Shown here: positions 1-9,084 of the stretch, piece after piece
How the letters are laid out: each line of letters opens with the position of its first letter
Position numbering within the stretch: the first letter of the stretch is position 1
Notes under the pieces: model-generated
What the model was told of the DNA's origin: nothing
The model's input: only the letters and a program-made list of their open reading frames with translations
Database searches by the model: none
NCBI RefSeq assembly: GCF_014199935.1
Contig: NZ_JACHOP010000022.1
Location: 1-64,000 of the forward strand
From: Methylorubrum rhodinum
Lineage (GTDB): Bacteria; Pseudomonadota; Alphaproteobacteria; Rhizobiales; Beijerinckiaceae
Length of the DNA stretch: 64,000 nt
Reading direction: 5' to 3'
Program-made: the position numbers and the translations under genes

Positions 1-29
1 GCCCCATTCCGGGACGGTCGGCGCCCCGC

Positions 30-59
30 GCCTGGTCCGGGTGGCCACCCGGACCAGGC
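30..59. repeat. Perfect 30-bp palindrome
   Basis: Every base from 30 to 59 pairs with its mirror position, giving a 15+15 bp inverted repeat with no spacer. As RNA it would fold into a very strong hairpin. No T-run follows on either strand, so it is not a textbook intrinsic terminator. It may end a gene lying upstream of the window or be a cruciform-type site. Confidence 0.7.
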
Positions 60-107
60 ACCCCGCGGCTGCGGGACAGCCTCTTTCTAGCAGAGTGCCA
101 ACAGACA

Positions 108-216
108 ATTCCGGGGCGCCGAAGGCGAACCCGGAATCCACGACTGGCCGCGACGCTTCGTGAGGCCGCGCATCTCGGGTGGATTCCGGGTTCCGCTGCG
201 CGGCCCCGGAATGACG
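108..216. repeat. Family A palindromic repeat, copy 1
   Basis: An imperfect inverted repeat built from arms of the type ATTCCGGGGC ... GCCCCGGAAT, with inner arms reading CCCGGAATCCAC and GTGGATTCCGGG. Related copies lie at 33505-33621 and 37374-37513. No open frame in it looks coding. The rest of the 296 bases before mutL, apart from the palindrome at 30-59, shows no recognised feature. Confidence 0.7.
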
Positions 217-296
217 AACGTTCCGCGTGCCGACCCGGAGTGGGCAGAAGTCCACGCGCCTATCGCCCGCTGCGACAGGCTTCTATATTTCAAAGG

Positions 297-2252
297 ATGT
301 CCGCCGCCTCCGCCCTCCTGCCGCCGCGCGCCGGCGTCCGCCGGCTCGATCCGATCCTGGTCGATCGCATCGCCGCGGGCGAGGTGGTCGAGCGGCCGGC
401 CTCCGCCGTCAAGGAACTGGTCGAGAACGCCATCGACGCGGGCGCGCGCAGCGTCGAGGTGACGATCGAGGCGGGCGGGCGGCGCCTGATCCGGGTGGTC
501 GATGACGGCATCGGCATGGGAGCCGAGGATCTGGCGCTCGCGGTCGAGCGCCACGCCACCTCCAAGCTCCCCGACGGCGACCTCACCCGGATCGGCTCGC
601 TGGGCTTTCGCGGCGAGGCCCTGCCCTCGATCGGCGCCGTCTCGCGGCTCGCGATCACCTCGCGCACCGCCGACGGGGAGGGGGTGAGCCTTCTGGTCGA
701 ATCCGGCGCCAAGGGGCCGGTGCGGCCGGCGCCCGCGTCGCGCGGCACCCGCATCGAGGTGACGGACCTTTTTGCGGCGACCCCGGCCCGGCTCAAGTTC
801 CTCAAATCCGACCGGGCCGAGACGGCCGCCGTCGCCGAGGTGCTGCGGCGCCTCGCGGTCGCGCAACCGCAGGTGCGCTTCACGCTGCGCACCGAGAGCG
901 GCAGCCCGACGGTGTTTCCGGCCGAGGCCGAGACGGGCGAAGCCGCCCTGTTGCGCCGGCTCGGCGGCGTGCTCGGGCCGGATTTCCCCGGCAACGCCGT
1001 GCCGCTGTCGATGGCCCGCGAGGGGTTTTCGCTCGAAGGCCATGTCGGCCTGCCGACCTTCCACCGCGGGGTCGGCACCCACATCCACTTCGTCGTCAAC
1101 GGACGGCCCGTGCGCGACCGGCTGCTGCTCGGCGCCGTGCGCGGGGCCTATGCCGACACGATGAGTTCCGACCGCCATCCGGTGCTGGCGCTCTACCTCG
1201 CCTGCGAGCCCGGCCTCGTCGACGTCAACGTGCATCCGGCCAAGACCGAACTGCGCTTCCGCGAGCCGGGGCTGGTGCGCGCCCTCGTGGTCAGCGCGAT
1301 CCACGAGGCCCTGCGCCGTGCCGGGGCGCGCTCGTCCACGACGGGCGCGCGCGCCGCCCTCGACGCCCTGCGGCCGGGCGGCGCCCCGGTGGGGGAGGGG
1401 CGCTTCGCGGTCCATACCGGCGCCTCGGCCCCGAGCCTGATGCCGCGCCCGGCCCGCACTCTGTTCTCCGGCCCCTCCCTCGCCGCCCCTGCGGGCTGGC
1501 GTGCGCCCGCTTCCGCGATGCCCGATCGGTCGGGCTTCGCCGAGACGCCGCAGGCCGCCTTCGCCCACGATCTCGGCCCGTCCGATTTCGCGCCCCCCGC
1601 CGCCGACCTGCGGCCGGAGGCCGAGACGGAAGGAGCCGAGGCCCATCCGCTGGGCGCGGCGCGCGCCCAGATCCACGGTACCTACATCGTGGCCCAGACC
1701 CGCGACGGCATCGTGCTGGTCGATCAGCACGCCGCCCACGAGCGCCTCGTCTACGAGCGGTTGAAGGCCGAGCGGGCCGGCGGCGGCGTGGCGCGGCAGG
1801 GTCTGCTCATCCCCGACGTGGTCGAGATGGCGCCGGAGGCCGCCGACCGCCTCGTCGAGGCCGCCCCCGAGCTGGAGCGGCTCGGCCTGTCGCTGGAGGC
1901 CTTCGGCCCCGGCGCCGTGCTGGTGCGCGCCGTCCCCACGGCTTTGGCCGGCGGCTCGGTGAAGAACCTCGTGCTCGACGTGCTCGACGCGCTCGACGCC
2001 AGCGGCGTCGAGGAGGGCGGCCCGGCGGGCGCGGGCGATCCCGATCCCGTGAGCCGGCGCCTCGACGCGCTGCTCTCCCGCATGAGCTGCCACGGCTCGA
2101 TCCGCGCCGGGCGGCGCCTCAAGCCGGAGGAGATGAACGCGCTCCTGCGCCAGATGGAGGCGACCCCCCTCTCCGGCTCGTGCAACCACGGCCGCCCGAC
2201 CTTCGTCAGCCTGGGATTGGCCGACATCGAGCGGTTGTTCGGGCGGCGTTAG
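297..2252 (+). CDS. mutL: DNA mismatch repair protein MutL
   Basis: MutL couples mismatch recognition by MutS to strand incision in mismatch repair. The N-terminal GHKL ATPase domain (about residues 15-330) shows ENAIDAGA near residue 43, DDGIGM near residue 69 and GFRGEALPS. The C-terminal dimerisation domain carries a complete DQHA(X)2E(X)4E metal-binding motif starting at D476, plus later SCHGSIRAG and CNHGRPT elements. This is the nicking-endonuclease type of MutL, expected in bacteria without MutH. I chose the ATG at 297 (651 aa) because the family begins shortly before the RRLDPILVDRIAAGEVVERP region. An in-frame GTG at 240 would add 19 residues with no family support. The real start is less certain because no well-spaced Shine-Dalgarno site precedes 297. 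Confidence 0.95.
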   Translation: MSAASALLPPRAGVRRLDPILVDRIAAGEVVERPASAVKELVENAIDAGARSVEVTIEAGGRRLIRVVDDGIGMGAEDLALAVERHATSKLPDGDLTRIGSLGFRGEALPSIGAVSRLAITSRTADGEGVSLLVESGAKGPVRPAPASRGTRIEVTDLFAATPARLKFLKSDRAETAAVAEVLRRLAVAQPQVRFTLRTESGSPTVFPAEAETGEAALLRRLGGVLGPDFPGNAVPLSMAREGFSLEGHVGLPTFHRGVGTHIHFVVNGRPVRDRLLLGAVRGAYADTMSSDRHPVLALYLACEPGLVDVNVHPAKTELRFREPGLVRALVVSAIHEALRRAGARSSTTGARAALDALRPGGAPVGEGRFAVHTGASAPSLMPRPARTLFSGPSLAAPAGWRAPASAMPDRSGFAETPQAAFAHDLGPSDFAPPAADLRPEAETEGAEAHPLGAARAQIHGTYIVAQTRDGIVLVDQHAAHERLVYERLKAERAGGGVARQGLLIPDVVEMAPEAADRLVEAAPELERLGLSLEAFGPGAVLVRAVPTALAGGSVKNLVLDVLDALDASGVEEGGPAGAGDPDPVSRRLDALLSRMSCHGSIRAGRRLKPEEMNALLRQMEATPLSGSCNHGRPTFVSLGLADIERLFGRR

Positions 2253-2256
2253 GGCT

Positions 2257-2838
2257 TCAGGGAGGACTCGGACGACGGCCCGAGCGGAGCCATTCGGCCA
2301 TCTCCTGCGGCCGGACGATGACGAGGTCGTGCTCTGCCGTCCGGCGGATATGGAGGCGCCCGCGCAGGATCACCGTGTCGCCGTGGTGCGCAAAATCCCG
2401 GAAGTTCGCCGTGACCAGGGCATCGGCCCGGCCCGCGAGCGCGGTGTCGATCACCCGCCCGTCCTCGGTGTCGGTGGGTTTCGGCAGGAAGGCGGGATCG
2501 TACGGATCGTGCAGCGGCGGCCGGGCGTCGCGGGTCGGCTCCACGCCGCCGCCGAGCACCATCCTGGGGAATTCGGGCGCCGGCCCGAGGCGGGCGAAGC
2601 TCGCGATGAGGTCTATGAGACGACCCGAACTCTCCGGCGTGGCGCCCTTGCGGATCAGGACGTCTTGGAGCCGGGACAGCATCGTGTGCGAGACGACGAG
2701 CTGGACCGGCCCGAGGCCGGAGCGTCCCTCCTGCACCGCCTGAACGACGCTGCGGGCGGCGCTCACCCGCGCGCCCTTCGCCTCGGCCAGGAAATGCGCG
2801 ATCCAAACGTTGAGATCGACGCAGAGCCGGAACGTCAC
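2257..2838 (-). CDS. PIN-domain toxin (VapC-like, PIN_3 type)
   Basis: A 193-residue protein that reads as a PIN-fold ribonuclease. There is an early acidic residue in CVDLNVWIAHF, a mid-protein SHTMLSRL helix, and a late acidic pair in EDGRVIDTALAGRADALVT followed by NFRDF. Spaced acidic residues like these bind the metal ions in PIN nucleases. Its start codon overlaps the stop of the upstream gene (2835-3191) by 4 nt, the usual arrangement for a toxin translated with its antitoxin. It converges on mutL with a 4-base gap. It is longer than many VapC proteins (about 130 aa), which suits the PIN_3 group. The RNA target is unknown. Confidence 0.8.
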   Translation of the reverse strand: MTFRLCVDLNVWIAHFLAEAKGARVSAARSVVQAVQEGRSGLGPVQLVVSHTMLSRLQDVLIRKGATPESSGRLIDLIASFARLGPAPEFPRMVLGGGVEPTRDARPPLHDPYDPAFLPKPTDTEDGRVIDTALAGRADALVTANFRDFAHHGDTVILRGRLHIRRTAEHDLVIVRPQEMAEWLRSGRRPSPP

Positions 2839-3191
2839 GACTTCGACGGGGCCGTCCAGTCGCGGGCGGTCGCCTCCAAATCGGCCTCATCCGTGCTCTT
2901 GGGCAATGTGGCGGCGACCTCTTCCACCATCAGGCGCTGCGTCAGCGAGAAGTCGGCGCGCAGGAACAGGCGCACCAACTCACTCTCGAGCCAGCGCCGC
3001 TCCTCGCCCGTGGCGTGGTCGTCGAGGCGGCGCATCGCGCGGCGCGCGACCTCCGGCAGGGCGGTGTAGAAATCAACGGCCTGACTGACGAGGCTGGCCG
3101 GCGTCCGGGACTCGGCTTGCGCCACGCTGGCAAGACGCGCCGCCACCGCGTCATCGACGTCGCCCGAGACGGACCTGCCGGCCACACGCAT
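2835..3191 (-). CDS. Putative antitoxin partner of the PIN protein
   Basis: A 118-residue, mostly helical protein. Its N-terminal part, around GDVDDAVAARLASVAQAES, resembles a ribbon-helix-helix DNA-binding segment as found in CopG/VapB-like antitoxins. The C-terminal half has no recognised domain. It ends inside the first codon of the PIN toxin gene, so the two form a coupled operon, and the assignment rests mainly on that context. A GGAGG lies directly against the ATG at 3191. A GTG two codons later (3185) has a better 6-nt spacing and could be the real start. Function is inferred, not recognised from sequence alone. Confidence 0.6.
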   Translation of the reverse strand: MRVAGRSVSGDVDDAVAARLASVAQAESRTPASLVSQAVDFYTALPEVARRAMRRLDDHATGEERRWLESELVRLFLRADFSLTQRLMVEEVAATLPKSTDEADLEATARDWTAPSKS

Positions 3192-3246
3192 CCTCCAGAA
3201 GATGTAAGGAGGATAGAAGCGGGCCGGACATCCCGCAAGGCGAGCG

Positions 3247-3381
3247 TCACTCAGCCTCGTCCTCCGCGGGCTTCGGCTCCGGCGGCAGCCGCGGCGGCGG
3301 CACCCGGCCGGGGCTCGGCGGGGTCGGCAAGCCGGCATCCGGGTCGGCGGGCGGGGGCGGCGGGGGATCGGTCTCGGGCAT
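3247..3381 (-). CDS. Small proline-rich hypothetical protein
   Basis: A 44-residue open frame that is about one third proline, with runs such as DPPPPPPADPDAG and an acidic end (PAEDEAE). An AAGGA lies 9 nt before the ATG at 3381. There is no domain, signal peptide or membrane segment. Proline-rich frames arise easily by chance in very GC-rich DNA, so this may be spurious. It lies between the antitoxin gene and the cupin gene on the opposite strand. Confidence 0.35.
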   Translation of the reverse strand: MPETDPPPPPPADPDAGLPTPPSPGRVPPPRLPPEPKPAEDEAE

Positions 3382-3467
3382 GGCGGGGCGTCCTTGAGGC
3401 GCGGGGTTGTCGGTCAACGCCGCGGGGCCCGCATCGGTGGCAATCGGAAGCATCAAAGGCGAGGCGG

Positions 3468-3800
3468 ATGGGCGAGGATGTTTCCAACCTGTTCGCCGGC
3501 CTGCCGCCGGAGGGCGCGCCCGAGGAAGCCTTCGCCACGCTGCTCGCCGCCCCCGGCGCCCGGATCGAGCGGATCGTCTCCCGCGGGCAGGCGAGCCCGC
3601 CGGGCTTCTGGTACGATCAAGCCGAGGACGAGTGGGTCGCGGTGCTCGTCGGCGCCGCCACGCTGCGCTTCGCCGACGCGCCCGAGCCGCGGCATCTCAC
3701 GCCCGGCGACCACGTGCTGATCCGGGCCCATCGCCGCCACCGGGTCGAGGCGACCGCCGATCCGACGATCTGGCTCGCGGTTCACCTCGCGAGGCGCTAA
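3468..3800 (+). CDS. Cupin-domain protein
   Basis: A 110-residue single-domain beta-barrel protein. The cupin core is visible as PPGFWYDQAEDEWVAVLVG, then a turn, then HLTPGDHVLIRAHRRHRVE and a final strand WLAVHL. Metal-binding residues typical of cupins (an E and late H residues) are present. Similar small proteins are often annotated as cupin or phosphoribosylaminoimidazole-carboxamide-related proteins of unknown role. The ATG at 3468 is preceded by AAAGGCGAGG. It lies 10 nt upstream of the glycosyltransferase gene and may be co-transcribed with it. The substrate is unknown. Confidence 0.8.
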   Translation: MGEDVSNLFAGLPPEGAPEEAFATLLAAPGARIERIVSRGQASPPGFWYDQAEDEWVAVLVGAATLRFADAPEPRHLTPGDHVLIRAHRRHRVEATADPTIWLAVHLARR

Positions 3801-3810
3801 CCCGGCCGGC

Positions 3811-6039
3811 ATGATCGCCTGTCATATCGAACCGAAGGGACAGCTGGAGCCGGAGGGCGAGGGCCTGTGGCGCTCGACCGGGGCAGACCCGCAGTTCCGC
3901 CTCGTCCGCCCCGGCGGCGGGCGGCTGTTCCGGTTTCGCCTCACCGGCGGCTGGGTGCGGCTGCGGCTCGATCTCGAACCGCTGGGCTCGACCAAGCTCG
4001 TCCCGCTCCTCTACGTCGATGACGGGTCGGGCTTTCGCGAGGACGGCGCGCTGCGCCTCGAACTCCGGGAGGAGGGCGGGATCGACGACCTCGTGCGCCT
4101 GCCGCGCCGGGTGCGGGGCCTGCGCCTCGATCCGCTGGCCGCGAGCGGGCGGTTCCATCTCGCGCGCGCCAGCCTCGAACCCCTGAGCGGGCCCCGCGCC
4201 GCGATCGAGATCGCCCGGCGGCTCCTCGCACGGCTCTCCGAGATCGAGCGCCGCCCCGCCGCCCTGGTCCCGCGCCTCGTCCGGCTCGCCGTCTCGCATC
4301 CACCCGCCGCCCTCTGGCAAAAATTCTGGGACAGCGCCCGGCCGCGCCCGGCGTCGGCCTCCTACGCCGCCTGGATCGAGCGGGTCGAGCGGCCGGCCCT
4401 GCCGAGCGCGGAGGCGATGCGGGCGGCGATCGCGGGCTTCGCGCTGCGTCCCCGCATCTCCATCGTCATGCCGGTCTACGACACGCCCGAGCCCTATCTC
4501 GCTGCCGCGCTCGCCAGCATCCGGGCGCAGTCCTATCCCGATTGGGAGCTGTGCCTGTGCGACGACGCCTCATCCGCCCCCCACATCGCCCCGATGCTGG
4601 CGCGGCTGGCGGCGCAGGATCCGCGGGTGCGCCTGCATTCGCGGACAAAGAACGGCGGCATCGTCGCGGCGAGCAACGACGCGCTGGCGCGCGCCACCGG
4701 CGACTGGCTCACCCTGATCGACCACGACGACACGATTCCCCCCCACGCCCTCTACGCCCTGGTGGCGGCATTGAACGCCGATCCGGAGACCGACTTCGTC
4801 TATTCCGACGAGGACAAGATCACGGTCGAGGGCGAGCGCTACGAGCCGTTCTTCAAGCCCGACTGGTCGCCCGAGACACTGGAGGCCTGCATGTACACGG
4901 CCCATCTGGCGCTCTACCGGATGGACATCGTGGGCCGGATCGGCGGCTTCCGGGCGGAATGCGAGGGGGCGCAGGATTACGACTTCGTGCTGCGCTACAC
5001 CGAGCACGCGGGGCACGTGCGCCACGTCGCCCAGGTCCTCTACCACTGGCGGGCGATCCCCGGCTCGACGGCGTTAGCCATGGACAACAAGGGCTACGTG
5101 GTGGCCGCCGCGATCCGCGCGCTGGAGGATCGGGCGCGCCGCACCGGCGGGCTCGACGTGGTGCGCCCCACGGCGTTTGCCGGCAGTTTCCATCTCCGCC
5201 GCACCTTGAGGGAGCGCCCGCCGGTCTCGATCGTGATCCCGACGGCCGGGCGCGACAGCGTGGTGCGGGGGCAAACCGTCGATCTGCTCGCCGCCTGCCT
5301 CGCCAGCATCCGGGCCACCAGCACCTACGAATCCATCGAGATCGTCGCGGTCGACAACGGCGACCTGCGGCCCGCCACGAAGGCCGCGCTCGCGCGCCAC
5401 GGCGCCCGCTCGGTGACGTGGGAGAGGCCCGAGTTCAACGTCGCGGCCAAGATGAACCTCGGCGCCCGCCATGCCACCGGCGCCGTGCTGGTCTTCCTCA
5501 ACGACGACGTCGAGGTGATCACGCCGGACTGGATCGAGGCGATGCTGGCATTGCTCGCCATCCCCGGCGTCGGCGCGGTCGGGGCCAAGCTCCTGTTCGA
5601 GACCGGCGAGCTGCAGCATGTCGGCGTCAGCGTCGTCGACGCGACGCCCGACCATCCCCGCCGCTCCTATCCGCGGGAGGATCCCGGCCACTTCTTCTCC
5701 AGCGCGGGCAACCGCAACTATCTGGCGGTCACCGGCGCCTGCGTGATGGTGCGGCGTGCCGACTTCGAGGCGATCCAGGGCTTCGACGAGGGATTCGCGA
5801 TCAACTACAACGACGTGGATCTGTGCCTGCGCCTGCGCGAGCGGGGCCTGCGCAGCGTCTATTGCGCGGAAAGCCAGCTCTACCATTACGAGAGCCGCAA
5901 CCGCGCCCGTACGGTCGATCCGGCTGAGCACGCCCGCTTCCGGGCGCGCTGGGCGGAAAAGATCCCGCGCGATCCCTATTACGGCGAATGGTTCGAGGCG
6001 CTGCCGCCGACCTTCGAGCTCGATCCGGCGCGGTTCTGA
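3811..6039 (+). CDS. Glycosyltransferase with two GT2 domains
   Basis: A 742-residue soluble protein with two family-2 glycosyltransferase folds in tandem. The first starts near residue 210 (RISIVMPVYDTP) and has DDAS, a DHDD metal-binding site and a YSDEDKI segment. The second starts near residue 470 (PPVSIVIPTAGR) and has DNGD, FLNDDVEVI, then a GACVMVRR / FDEGFAINYNDVDLCLR acceptor-side motif. The N-terminal 200 residues form a separate beta-rich region with no recognised catalytic motif. Proteins of this layout build surface polysaccharides such as O-antigen or rhamnose-rich chains. No other sugar-polymer genes are adjacent, so the product cannot be named. Confidence 0.88.
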   Translation: MIACHIEPKGQLEPEGEGLWRSTGADPQFRLVRPGGGRLFRFRLTGGWVRLRLDLEPLGSTKLVPLLYVDDGSGFREDGALRLELREEGGIDDLVRLPRRVRGLRLDPLAASGRFHLARASLEPLSGPRAAIEIARRLLARLSEIERRPAALVPRLVRLAVSHPPAALWQKFWDSARPRPASASYAAWIERVERPALPSAEAMRAAIAGFALRPRISIVMPVYDTPEPYLAAALASIRAQSYPDWELCLCDDASSAPHIAPMLARLAAQDPRVRLHSRTKNGGIVAASNDALARATGDWLTLIDHDDTIPPHALYALVAALNADPETDFVYSDEDKITVEGERYEPFFKPDWSPETLEACMYTAHLALYRMDIVGRIGGFRAECEGAQDYDFVLRYTEHAGHVRHVAQVLYHWRAIPGSTALAMDNKGYVVAAAIRALEDRARRTGGLDVVRPTAFAGSFHLRRTLRERPPVSIVIPTAGRDSVVRGQTVDLLAACLASIRATSTYESIEIVAVDNGDLRPATKAALARHGARSVTWERPEFNVAAKMNLGARHATGAVLVFLNDDVEVITPDWIEAMLALLAIPGVGAVGAKLLFETGELQHVGVSVVDATPDHPRRSYPREDPGHFFSSAGNRNYLAVTGACVMVRRADFEAIQGFDEGFAINYNDVDLCLRLRERGLRSVYCAESQLYHYESRNRARTVDPAEHARFRARWAEKIPRDPYYGEWFEALPPTFELDPARF

Positions 6040-6043
6040 CGGC

Positions 6044-7807
6044 TCATCCCGCCAGCGCGAAGGCCGGATCGTCGGCGAAGCTCCCACCGGTGAGGATCGC
6101 CTGCTCCAGGCCCGAGGCCGCCGGCAGCAGGTTCTCGGCGAAGAAGCGGGCGAGCGCGATGCGGGCCGCATGCGCCGGGTCGGTCTCGCCGGCCTTGAGC
6201 GCCGCACTCGACGCGAGCCCGGCTTGCGCGAGGCAGGCGGCGCCTTGCACCAGGCCGAACAGGCGCAGGTACGGGCTCGCGCCGGGCAGGGCCTCCTGCG
6301 GCCGGTTCGAGCCGAGCGCCTTCAGCAGAAAGCTCGTGGCGCGGTCGAGGCTGCCGATCCCCTCGCGCAGGCAGGGCGCCGCGTGGCCGAAGCCGGGATG
6401 GCCGTCCTTCACCAGCCCCTCGGCCACCCGCCGGATGAATGCGATCTGCGCGCCCACCGCGGCACCGCCGTCGAGCGGCAGTTTTCGCGTCACGAGGTCG
6501 ATCGCCTGGATGCCGTTGGTGCCCTCGTAGATGCCGAGGATGCGGGCGTCGCGCATGAGCTGGGCCGCGCCGGTCTCCTCGACGAAGCCCATGCCGCCGT
6601 GGACCTGCACGCCCAGCGAGGTCACCTCGTTGGCAATGTCGGTGGAGAAGGCCTTCGCCACCGGCGTCAGCAGCGAGGCGCGCGCGTGCGCCGTCTTGCC
6701 GTCCGGGCCGTGGGCCGCGTCGAGGGCCTGGGCCGTGAGGTAGCAGAGGCCGCGGGAAGCCGCCGTGTAGGCCTTCATGGTCAGGAGCATGCGCTGCACG
6801 TCGGCATGGGCCGCGATGGCGCTGACGGGCTCGGGCGCGCCCGGCGCCCGGCCCTGGCGCCGCTCGCGGGCGTAGTCGAGCGCCTTCTGATAGGCGGCCT
6901 CGGCCACGCCCACGCCCTGGAGGCCGACATTGAGCCGGGCCGAGTTCATCATCGTGAACATGCAGGCGAGGCCCCGGTTCTCCTGCCCGATCAGCCAGCC
7001 GGTCGCCCCGCCGCCATCGCCGAAGGCCATGGAGCAGGTCGGCGAGGCGTGGATGCCGAGCTTGTGCTCGATCCCCGAACACCGCAGGTCGTTGCCCGAG
7101 CCGTCCGGCAGCACCTTCGGCACGAGGAACAGCGAGATGCCGCGGGTGCCCGCGGGCGCGTCCTTCAGGCGGGCGAGCACGAGATGGCAGATGTTGTCGG
7201 TGAGATCGTGCTCGCCGTAGGTGATGTAGATCTTGGCGCCCGTGATCCGGTAGCGGCCGTCGCCGGCGGGTTCGGCGCGGGTGCGCAGGCCCGAGAGGTC
7301 CGAGCCGGCCTGCGGTTCGGTGAGGTTCATGGTGGCGGTCCACTCGCCCGAGACGAGCTTTTCGAGGTAGCGGGCCTTGAGGTCGTCGGAGCCGTGGGCG
7401 GCGAGCGCCTCGATCCCGCCCGCCGTCAGCAGCGGGCACAGGCCGAAGGCGAGGTTCGCCCCGTTCCACATCTCGGTGCAGGCCGCCGCCAGCAGGTGCG
7501 GCAGGCCCTGGCCGCCGTGCTCGGGCGCGGCCAGCACGCCGTTCCAGCCGCCCGCGACGAAGGCGCGGTAGGCGTCCCGCCAGCCCGGCGGGGTGGTGAC
7601 GGCGCCGTCCGAGAACGGCGTGCCGTGCCGGTCGCCCGCGCGGTTGAGCGGCGCGATCACGCCCGCCGCGAACCGGCCCGCCTCCTCCAGGATCGCCACC
7701 GCGTCCTCGGGGGCGATCTCGGTCCCGCTTTCGGCCAGCACCGCGTCGAGCCCGGCCACGTGGCGGAGCGTGAAGGCCATCTCCTCGACGGGGGCGCGGT
7801 AGGTCAT
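6044..7807 (-). CDS. Acyl-CoA dehydrogenase (long, DmdC-like type)
   Basis: An FAD enzyme that would introduce a 2,3 double bond into an acyl-CoA, passing electrons to electron-transfer flavoprotein. At 587 residues it belongs to the longer group with an extra C-terminal helical domain. The N-terminal helices are followed by the FAD/substrate segment MNLTEPQAGSDLSGLRT, the middle beta domain (YRITGAKIYITYGEHD) and the C-terminal bundle with QVHGGMGFVEETG and RDARILGIYEGTNGIQA, which are classic signatures. Related proteins include 3-methylmercaptopropionyl-CoA dehydrogenases and FadE-like enzymes, so substrate cannot be set from sequence. Start ATG at 7807 begins MTYRAPVEE, a usual beginning for this group. 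It is divergent from tsaC across 109 bases. Confidence 0.92.
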   Translation of the reverse strand: MTYRAPVEEMAFTLRHVAGLDAVLAESGTEIAPEDAVAILEEAGRFAAGVIAPLNRAGDRHGTPFSDGAVTTPPGWRDAYRAFVAGGWNGVLAAPEHGGQGLPHLLAAACTEMWNGANLAFGLCPLLTAGGIEALAAHGSDDLKARYLEKLVSGEWTATMNLTEPQAGSDLSGLRTRAEPAGDGRYRITGAKIYITYGEHDLTDNICHLVLARLKDAPAGTRGISLFLVPKVLPDGSGNDLRCSGIEHKLGIHASPTCSMAFGDGGGATGWLIGQENRGLACMFTMMNSARLNVGLQGVGVAEAAYQKALDYARERRQGRAPGAPEPVSAIAAHADVQRMLLTMKAYTAASRGLCYLTAQALDAAHGPDGKTAHARASLLTPVAKAFSTDIANEVTSLGVQVHGGMGFVEETGAAQLMRDARILGIYEGTNGIQAIDLVTRKLPLDGGAAVGAQIAFIRRVAEGLVKDGHPGFGHAAPCLREGIGSLDRATSFLLKALGSNRPQEALPGASPYLRLFGLVQGAACLAQAGLASSAALKAGETDPAHAARIALARFFAENLLPAASGLEQAILTGGSFADDPAFALAG

Positions 7808-7916
7808 GGGGCGTGAACCTGTGCTGGCGCTGGATGCGGCGCATGCCGTTTGACGGCCCGCACCGGGGGAGGCTAGGGCCGCTGATCCCCTGATCCGAGA
7901 TCGCTTCCCCTCCGAC

Positions 7917-8915
7917 ATGGACGGATTCCCGTCAACAGCCCCGCCGCCGGCCACCGAGCGCCTGCCCGCCGACGCGGCCGGCCTTGCGCAAGCCGCTGCG
8001 CTCCTCTCGGCCGGGCGGCTCGTCGCGCTGCCGACCGAGACGGTCTACGGGCTCGGGGCCGACGCCACCGATCCGGTGGCGGTGGCCGGCATCTACGCCG
8101 CCAAGGCGCGCCCGAGCTTCAACCCGCTCATCGCGCATTGTCCGACGATCGAGGCCGCGATGGCTGAAGGCGTGTTCGACGATCACGCCCAAAGACTCGC
8201 AAAACAATTCTGGCCGGGGCCGCTGACGCTGGTGGTGCCGGTGGCGCCCGGCGGCACGGTCTGCGAGCTGGCCCGCGCCGGGCTCGACAGCGTCGCCCTG
8301 CGGGTGCCGGGCCACGCGCTCGCCCGCGACCTCCTGGCGCGGGTCGGGCGGCCGGTGGCGGCGCCCTCGGCCAACCGTTCGGGCCGGGTCAGCCCGACCA
8401 GCGCCGCGCACGTGCTGGCCGATCTCGACGGGCGCATCGCGGCGGTCCTCGACGGGGGCGAGTGCCCGGTGGGCGTCGAATCGAGCGTGGTCGCCTGCCT
8501 CGGCGGCCCGCCCCGGCTGCTGCGGCCGGGGGGCGTCACCCGCGAGGCCCTGGCCGCCGTGCTGGGGCTTTGGCCGGAGACGGGCGGAGAAGCGGGGGCA
8601 AAGCCCGTCGGGCCGGGGCTGCTGGCCTCCCACTACGCCCCGCGGGCCGCCGTGCGGCTCGACGCGACCCGGATCGGTCCCGGCGAGGCCGCACTGCTGT
8701 TCGGCGCCTTCCGGCCCGAAGGTGTGGGCGCGGCCCGCGCGGTCGAGACCCTGAGCGAGGCCGGCGATCCGGCGGAGGCGGCGGCCCGGCTGTTCTCGGC
8801 CCTGCGCCGCCTCGACGCCTCGGGCGCGGCCGTGATCGCCGTCGCACCGGTGCCGGACATCGGCCTCGGCGAGGCGATCAACGACCGGCTCCGCCGGGCC
8901 GCCGCGCCGCGCTGA
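7917..8915 (+). CDS. tsaC: L-threonylcarbamoyladenylate synthase (Sua5 type)
   Basis: Makes threonylcarbamoyl-AMP from threonine, bicarbonate and ATP, the first step of the t6A37 modification of ANN-decoding tRNAs. The YrdC/Sua5 core (about residues 20-210) shows LPTETVYGLGADA, KARPSFNPLI, FWPGPLTLV and APSANRSGRVSPTSA. At 332 residues it also has the C-terminal Sua5 domain, with the linker SHYAPRA joining the two, as in archaeal and many bacterial Sua5 proteins rather than the short E. coli TsaC. An intrinsic terminator follows at 9007-9034. Confidence 0.95.
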   Translation: MDGFPSTAPPPATERLPADAAGLAQAAALLSAGRLVALPTETVYGLGADATDPVAVAGIYAAKARPSFNPLIAHCPTIEAAMAEGVFDDHAQRLAKQFWPGPLTLVVPVAPGGTVCELARAGLDSVALRVPGHALARDLLARVGRPVAAPSANRSGRVSPTSAAHVLADLDGRIAAVLDGGECPVGVESSVVACLGGPPRLLRPGGVTREALAAVLGLWPETGGEAGAKPVGPGLLASHYAPRAAVRLDATRIGPGEAALLFGAFRPEGVGAARAVETLSEAGDPAEAAARLFSALRRLDASGAAVIAVAPVPDIGLGEAINDRLRRAAAPR

Positions 8916-9006
8916 ATCTTTTTCGCGGATTTTTCGGAACCGATCCGCGGGCGGCGCATTGATGGTTCACGAAGGCCAGTTCAGCCCCCAATGGCCTTTT
9001 CCCTTC

Positions 9007-9034
9007 AAGGCTCGGAGCAATCCGAGCCTTTTTT
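9007..9034 (+). terminator. Intrinsic terminator after tsaC
   Basis: A perfect 10-bp stem, AAGGCTCGGA paired with TCCGAGCCTT, is followed by TTTT on the + strand. It sits about 90 bases after the tsaC stop. A looser AAGGCCA/TGGCCTT hairpin lies just before it (about 8972-8998). Confidence 0.85.
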
Positions 9035-9084
9035 CTTGCGCGCTGTGCAAGTCGCTGAAGAAGCAGCATTTTGCCGAACGCGCA

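Noticed and set aside
87..2189. A 700-codon minus-strand frame opposite mutL
   Set aside because: Shadow of mutL, with low-complexity His/Arg/Gly composition.
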